Assembly: GCA_037367405.1 (NCBI GenBank)
Contig: JAZKJV010000600.1
Coordinates: forward strand, 1,426,001-1,490,000
DNA: 64,000 bases
Direction of reading: 5' to 3'
Source of the DNA: Ottelia alismoides
Lineage: Eukaryota; Streptophyta; Magnoliopsida; Alismatales; Hydrocharitaceae
Position numbers and translations under genes: made by a program. Positions 60,001-64,000 of this stretch are shown piece after piece; within the stretch, counting starts at the first letter, position 1; the number at the start of each line of letters is the position of its first letter. The notes under the pieces were generated by a model, which was not told the DNA's origin, searched no databases, and worked only from the letters and a program-made list of their open reading frames with translations.

Positions 60001-60850
60001 TAAACTTCTTGAGAAAAATATATGGCTCTTCAGTGGTGTTCCCATGAAAGGTGGGAAGCAACGACAAAAATTGCGGCTTCAGCTCGAAGTGGGCGTGCAT
60101 ACGCGGAATTTGGATCCACTCAGTGATGCGCCCTGCTCCTGGGTTGTATGTCTGCTTGAGTGTGGGCTTGGGCTGCGGTGGATCTTCTTCTGCTGCTTCA
60201 TATTCGGGTCCCACTGAAAACTCATCATTGATTTCATGGCCATTGGGATCGTAGTTCGGATCATCCTCCCGTCTGCCATCTCTCGCATCGGCCCTTCTCC
60301 TCAGATCATTCAGCATGTCCTGAAAGGTTGTCTGGGCCAAAGCCTGATTGGTCAACTGCTGCTGAATGGCTTGAATGGACGCCAGCAGTTGACTGTTGAC
60401 CTCACCCTGCGTAGTGTATTGTCCTTCTGCTGCGTTGTCTTTAGGCTCCTGCTGGGGCTGTGGTCCTTTTCCCCTTCCTCCTGCCATTTCTGTCTCTGCT
60501 TGGTTGACTGACTCGAGCTCTAAATCTGTACATGGTAGAATGCCCCGATCAGTCTGAATTGCAGCACCAGATAGAGAGATACGGTCTGTGTCAAGGTCGA
60601 CACAGAACTTTGTTAAGGATGGCGATGTGTAAGGAGTGAAATCAATGGCCATCCAAAACGGACAGAGTTCGGGACGAGAGTGGTCCCGGTTTATTGAAGC
60701 AGGCAGGGAGTCTGGAGGTCGGTTCATAGGGTTTGAACCGGTGTCTCGGGAATCGCCCTGAATTATTGGAGATGGCGAACGGATGGAACTGATGTGGGTG
60801 CCGACAGAGCCTCGACTAAACTGTCCATTCGCCGCCATCTTGAAGATCAA
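54035..60850 (-). CDS. gag-pol: Athila-clade Ty3/gypsy Gag-Pol polyprotein, intact
   Basis: One uninterrupted frame of 2271 residues makes the capsid and replication enzymes of the element. In order: a gag core at about 255-405 (FLHKFYPLGR, DAACGG); a leucine-rich stretch at about 470-515; a Gln/Pro-rich linker at about 530-715; aspartic protease with LLDSGSS (D1036); reverse transcriptase at about 1340-1590 with CVDYRRLN, PFGLCNAPATFQ and the catalytic FMDD (1529-1532); RNase H with TDASDYAIG (D1678) and YTDHSAIRY; integrase with a His/Cys zinc domain at about 1890-1930 and the D,D35E triad D1958, D2017, E2053. Wording of the reverse transcriptase and integrase is Athila type. There is no chromodomain, and the GPF box reads VPF. 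I see no CCHC knuckle in gag, which is odd. Met122 (MAGGRGKG) is a likelier start than Met1, because the first 120 residues look like leader. Confidence 0.95.
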   Translation of the reverse strand: MIFKMAANGQFSRGSVGTHISSIRSPSPIIQGDSRDTGSNPMNRPPDSLPASINRDHSRPELCPFWMAIDFTPYTSPSLTKFCVDLDTDRISLSGAAIQTDRGILPCTDLELESVNQAETEMAGGRGKGPQPQQEPKDNAAEGQYTTQGEVNSQLLASIQAIQQQLTNQALAQTTFQDMLNDLRRRADARDGRREDDPNYDPNGHEINDEFSVGPEYEAAEEDPPQPKPTLKQTYNPGAGRITEWIQIPRMHAHFELKPQFLSLLPTFHGNTTEEPYIFLKKFNRICSTAHYPGVPLDVIKMTAFSFSLQDKALYWVDHLEKIVTTWEELKSAFLHKFYPLGRLNQMRAWISSFCQQPHETIHEAWERFKDLQEKCPHHEIPKTSLVQHFFGALSFESQKLVDAACGGSHFNKDEDVVWNVFEEMAEGEAAQSSSRVYMKTPTAISKPVNMASHTEDKDESSNLSIIGSHLSKVDIIEKRSQDLEKLAVIEKRTQGLEKLDQISQQLEQLVRALNANMCNAVSTSAEPNAEKKEPTVQQNPQPTPPQPQPVQHVYYVQVPEQPPQPQTQMVVYQPEHQPAYSEQFSPPPPLIQEINGVWNNETQLTRPQGHSQGQNMGNRPFQQQHQGGRPFQQPYQYPPPSHGNTWRQNYQHGPQQSGYRGQSYHQPPAAQYNQHHSQYSSNPPPQQFAQGYQSQSQPPYQQSRPQQGESSEIMPVNPALACLEQLMKNMAEMNSKIDDLTAAKTVIPAQVEANPNNFRRKEQVAGSVQPESGEFDCFLSNAVTLRSGRTLQPSAMAKGKHIASDGESSVQPTPGPVSILDTAPGSRKSQKHKENRKTQKDSSNLGGDRPALETPAPASQSAPDRGSTTPAASPTPAPEAEPIIFGPQIVDESIPFCHLPVNNNTENILNEIGEEFVNIPFPEAMKKHKKMKKLKSALSDPAIIEIIQNLVLNMPLMKALEYMPAVKKGLKEACTTKRRPTPHNSRSKGGRSEKHILTMATVNAISNLPDKKPDMGAPFVHCQMFDQEFERTLLDSGSSVNLMPASLLTEFKLGPLKPTKMIMQFADKSVKRPRGLLEDVIVTVQGKSFPADFVVLDMDVPAPLLLTPIILGRPFLRTSNAVVNYGTGEITFGAGTEIIRVETLSEGTPVDSTSVSCAREIENDEACDFLAEIQDTNLFMDDNEIHGLLCPEEEVETAVEFPCIDQDEDLADALQETTVGSLCLQNQEPSSEAFSDEDVIIEEFCQDLREETEQIMVNIEQLKESPPVLIAEVTTEAAQTPPELKPLPSNMKYAFLAGEPNMYPVIINAHLTEDQESRLMEVLERNRKAIGWRTSDLHGINPSLCSHRIFLEEDCRPSRELQRRLNPNLREVVMKEIQKWCDAGFIYPISDSKWVSPLHVVPKKSGITIVKNDKGEEIATRVPTSWRVCVDYRRLNLATKKDHFPLPFIDQILERLAAKEYYCFLDGYSGYNQVAIAPEDQEKTTFTCPFGTYAFRRMPFGLCNAPATFQRCMLAVFADMVGSFLEVFMDDFSVYGDSFNQCLDYLDRVLRRCCEVNLVLSWEKSNFMVTEGIVLGHVVSKRGMEVDPAKVDVISKLEPPTNIKQVRSFLGHVGFYRRFIKDFSKLARPLTELLGKDNEFIVDDRVLLAFNQLKELITQAPVLQPPIWTQPFEIMTDASDYAIGAVLGQRKDNVPFAIHYASRTLDEAQRNYTVTEKELLAVVFALEKFRSYLLGSKVIIYTDHSAIRYLQQKKDAKPRLIRWILLLQEFDLEIRDKPGVKNVVADHLSRLPESESPELNLQPITETFPDESILSVASLPWYADIVNYLVAKKIPQDWPKLKIDRFLSKIHFYQWEDPYLFREGADCIWRRCIPQEEVPSVLALCHDQDSGGHHSGKRTAAKVLQSGLWWPSLFKDADEYVKCCTDCQKMGGTIEMRDTMPLKYIQISDVFDAWGIDFMGPFPNSQGYEYILLAVDYVSRWVEAIPARAADSRTVCRFLRDHIIARFGIPKILISDGGSHFINREVKKLTQEFCIEHRVASPYHPQSNGLAECSNREIKTILQKLVRPDRKNWSQLLDSVLWAYRTAYKSPLGMSPYRMVYGKPCHLPMELIHKSLWAINICNLDSKQAGKNRKLDLNRLLEFRDYAYDNSLMYKEKVKTWHDKHIRHKSFDPGQKVWLFDAKLKIFPGKLKSKWTVPFLVRQVRDNGSVLISNLSADAQPFVVNGQLLKPYLEHDTFMAVVDSIQVIYEDELNISKEAEEGKAHQNIFE

Positions 60851-62633
60851 GAGGAAGATCGATGTGGAGGAAAGATACGGGGGTCAACAAGAAACAAATG
60901 GAATGTAAAACAGTAGAAGGCTCACAATGAGCGAGGGTCAACAGGGGGAACACAAAAGTGCGCAACGGCACGATATTTTTGATCTTGTCCTAAATATGAT
61001 TAGCAATCAAACACAAGACAAAGGAGTTCACCAACTCAACGCGTGAAGCCGTGAAGGTTCGGCTTTTATCTTTGTAATTTTTATCTTGACTTCAGGAAGT
61101 TATCTTTCAACGAGTCCTCAGAGCGCTACGCCTATAGGAGCGAGAGTACTGCCGGAAAAGTATTCCCGTACTTGTCCTCCCCCTGTGTAACCTGTAGTCT
61201 GCACTTTTTAAGGTCCTTGTAACCCTTCCTGGATCCCTACTCAGCCAAAGAAATAGAGAAAGGAAGCCAATAGGCGAAACCAATACTTCGGAACTCGCTC
61301 GGAACGGAATCACCCGTGAGCGTGCAAGAACCTACTCGGACGCAAGACGATGAGACAGACACCCCCGTGAAGGCGTGGCCTAGGCTCGATACTTCGGACG
61401 AGGTCGATGCTCTGCACAATAGAGAGTCACCAATGTTGACCAAGCCCTACTCGTCCACGTACGATAGAAGCGCCAATACTTCGGAAATCCAGGCGATACA
61501 CAAGGCAGCCACAGACTGGGTTTTGGGCTCTAATCCTTACGAAGCACTCTGCTCACTTGGAAGGAGACCTTCCCATGCAACCTGAATACAAGTGAGGGTG
61601 TGACTCTCCCCAATCAATGAGTTCAATTACCAATTTTATTTAGGTCAAAGTTTTCTTAGCAGTCCCTTTTTTTAATTTTTTTTGTGTTATCGCTTCTTTT
61701 GAGTGATTTCAAACAAGCGCCTAACGTTTTTGTGTTTTCTTTATCCTACTTTGTCCAAAAACAGAGGGATAATAGAGTCGGAAAAGCCGATGCAAGTCGG
61801 CACCAAGATGGAGATCTCACCTTTGTGCCTAAATGATGGATGCAAAGTAAGAAGACTTACAGCGAATCCCAGCTCTCTCCATGCGGGATGCAAAGCAGAA
61901 TTTGTAAACCTAACTACATGCCGGTATGCAATGCGGAAATCGTCCTAAGATGGGCAATTGCTAGCGTGAAGAACCACAAGTTAATCACCAATCCTCGATC
62001 CTAAGAGTCCGGTCTAGACCCTCCCCTCCTCTTCTCGACACATCGAGTTCAGGAGTAGCGCTTTATGGGGAGAGCTCGCGGCGCGACGGATCTAAGAAGA
62101 TGAGTTAACTATTTAATTAAACTACGTCCAAAAACGGTCTATAGGTACATGCAAAGGTTATTAGTGTGTTTGGACCTAATCTAGACAATCAAGCAAAAGC
62201 CTAAATCTAAGGGCTCAATCCACAAAAGAAAGTGAAAATGAAATCAAAACCGGCAAATGACAGTCGGGAAAACACGAAGAAAACAGCGGTGAGCCCCCGG
62301 GTGAACAAACACCCGGAAATTAGGCCCGAAGTGTTCAATTGTCCAAGTCCTGTATTATTACAATTAATCAAATCTCTCTCTCACAAAAAGTGAAAAGCAA
62401 CTATCTCTCTCTCCCTCTAGCCCTCCTGCTCTCTCCTGCCGGCTAGGATGGAATAGCCGGCTCCTCCTCCCAAGGCTGCTCAGGATCCCCTAGGCGATCC
62501 TCCTCGGTCGGCGGTCCCTCGCAAGAAAACAAAAGAGATGTCAGACAGTTCCAAATAAATGAGGCACAAGAGACAAGTAATCAAGAATGGCTAAGTAAAT
62601 AAAAGACCCATATGGTACTCTACAAGCCGATGC
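60851..62633 (-). other. Leader of the coding Athila element
   Basis: About 1.8 kb between the primer site and gag. It has only short frames without family motifs. Leaders of this length are common in Athila and usually hold packaging signals. A CT/AG-rich patch lies near 62390-62480. Confidence 0.7.
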
Positions 62634-62651
62634 TCCCTGGCAACGGCGCCA
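62634..62651 (-). other. Primer binding site, tRNA-Asp
   Basis: On the minus strand TGGCGCCGTTGCCAGGGA starts two bases after the 5' LTR. It matches the tRNA-Asp complement (TGGCGCCGTTGCCGGGGA) with one mismatch. This supports Athila and argues against Tat/Ogre, which mostly uses other tRNAs. Confidence 0.92.
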
Positions 62652-62653
62652 TT

Positions 62654-64000
62654 TGAAAAGCGAAAAAGCAAGAGCCGCTAAATAGCGGTCTGACAAGTCA
62701 GACTCACTGTCGCTGATGCGACTGCTCAACCTTCCTCGGTCTTCAACAATTAACCCACACAATCAATCAGAGAATTAATAGCAAGGATTAAAATTTATTA
62801 TACCCTACTAAAGATGTACAATGGCAAGCAAGTAGAGGTCGAACTCAAGAAGCAAAGGTGTAGAGCATAGATAAAACATCCAATCCTAAGTCTAACAAGC
62901 AACTTAGCCAATCTAGAATTTTTGTGGGTTTTTAATTTTATAATTTTTTTATTTAATTTTTGATTTTCTAATTTTATATTTTGATTTTTGATTTTCTGAA
63001 TTTTTTTATTTTTATATTTTATATTTTTTTCTTTTTCTATATTGGAATATACAAGTAATGTAATAAAAGGCAAGCTAAAGTATTTATAAAAGTAGATAAA
63101 AAAATACTCAAAAATAAGCAAATAAAGTTATTTTTTCTTTTTATACTTTTTTACTGTTTTTGTGATTTTTGGGTAATTTTTAGAATGTTTTTGGTATTTT
63201 TAATTGTCAAAATAACGCAATCAGTGACTACAATGCAAGGCTGAAACTTAAAAAGGAGAAATAAAATAGCAATCAGTGACAAGAAATTTTCAGATTAATT
63301 TTCACTGAAAGAGAATTAAACAAAGAAAATTCAGGCGAAGAAAACACTATTTTTGGATTTTTTATGAGTGTTATAAATTTTTATGAAGGTTTTTAGAGTT
63401 TTGCAATTTTTAGGGGTTTAGTTTTGTATTTTTTAAAGATTTTTGGCTGGGAGTTGAAATAAACTAAAAGACACCAAATACAATTTTTGGGGATTTTTCT
63501 GAGGGGTTTTGATATTTTTTGGGGGTTTTATAAGCTAGACAGTGCTGAAAAAGTAAGTTTTTTATTTTTAATAAATGTAAAAATTACATCAAATCAAAAA
63601 CTAAATTGATAGCGTTGAAATACACATGCCCAGAAGCTTAACCATATTTTTGTGAAATTTTTGGACTCAAGAAAATCGGTTAAATAAATACAACAAACAT
63701 CCAACCCATACACAGGCCTGGCAGGGGTATACTCGTAATTACCAAAGTATCCAGGGGCTCAGATGCAATTTCCACCAAAAAAAATCACGCGCAGCTCACG
63801 TTACACACCATTCACAGGGGCATAAATGCAATTAAAGAAAACCGGCTGGGTATACATGCAATATTTCCAAAAACATATTATATATCTTACGCACAGGGAC
63901 AAAATTGCAAATACATAAAAGTCCTGGGCCTAAAATGCAAAATACCCAAAAGTCACACGCCAACGTCACGTGAGGTGACGTGGCGTGGACTGAAGTGCAA
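62654..64000 (-). repeat. 5' LTR of the coding Athila element, cut by window end
   Basis: Near-identical to 47596-48940. It starts TGAAAAGCGAAAAAGC in plus orientation. About 2.5 kb, including U3 and the promoter, should lie beyond the window. Confidence 0.93.

Larger units (their letters stand above)
47596..64000 (-). mobile_element. Young Athila-clade LTR retrotransposon, nearly complete
   Basis: Minus-sense element with 3' LTR 47596-51452, polypurine tract 51453-51469, a 2.5-kb non-coding tail, intact Gag-Pol 54035-60850, a 1.8-kb leader, tRNA-Asp primer site 62634-62651, and 5' LTR from 62654 past the window edge. With equal LTRs the whole would be about 18.9 kb. Over the 1.35 kb where both LTRs can be compared I count roughly 15-18 differences, about one per cent, which points to a recent insertion. 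It sits in an older Athila-type element; the left target site is AATCA (47591-47595), the right one is outside. No env-like frame is found. Confidence 0.93.

Noticed and set aside
62634..62651. tRNA gene fragment
   Set aside because: Only 18 bases match the 3' end of tRNA-Asp, on the strand and at the distance from the LTR expected of a primer site; no full tRNA fold is present.

Overview
This window looks like heterochromatic or intergenic DNA from a flowering plant with a large, retrotransposon-rich genome. I found no host gene, tRNA, rRNA or CRISPR array. The evidence is Athila-type Ty3/gypsy elements primed by tRNA-Asp, a Tekay/Del-type gypsy fragment primed by tRNA-iMet, plant L1-type and RTE-type LINE remnants, and a 9-bp-TSD foldback MITE. 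The species cannot be told. AT-rich DNA alternates with GC-rich islands, and the islands are the middle parts of long Athila-type LTRs, not genes.

Layout. 1-3231: end of an Athila-type LTR (minus sense). 3232-8690: minus-strand L1-type LINE, split by a 2.5-kb LTR-like sequence (about 5275-7788) packed with short hairpins. 9330-10254: plus-strand LINE reverse transcriptase relic. 10255-15548: mosaic of Athila-type LTR pieces in both orientations, holding a 390-bp Mutator-like MITE (13707-14096). 16040-19628: solo LTR with TSD GGGCT. 19634-25885: mostly unrecognised DNA with an RTE-type LINE tail and a piece of Athila 3' non-coding DNA. 25886-29177: a CACTA-like terminus, diverged repeats and a Tekay-like LTR. 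29183-38325: a complete non-coding element of LARD type (LTRs about 3.1 kb, TSD GGCAT), inserted in that LTR. 38331-41314: rest of the Tekay-like LTR, its primer site and a decayed gag-protease. 41315-47595: 3' part of a second Athila-type element. 47596-64000: a young Athila-clade element on the minus strand with one uninterrupted 2271-codon Gag-Pol; its 5' LTR runs off the window.

How it fits together. On the right side insertions are nested: the LARD and an Athila-type element both went into a Tekay-like element, and the coding Athila element went into the second Athila-type element. The coding element could supply proteins in trans to the non-coding relatives, since they share the tRNA-Asp primer site, polypurine-tract design and LTR ends; this is inference.

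The most unusual signal is a set of stem-loops between pol and the 3' LTR of several Athila-type elements. One arm of each stem repeats the polypurine-tract word (AAGTATAGGGGG-like), the stems show compensatory base changes, and a second hairpin-plus-polypurine module lies about 1.6-2.2 kb upstream of the real one.
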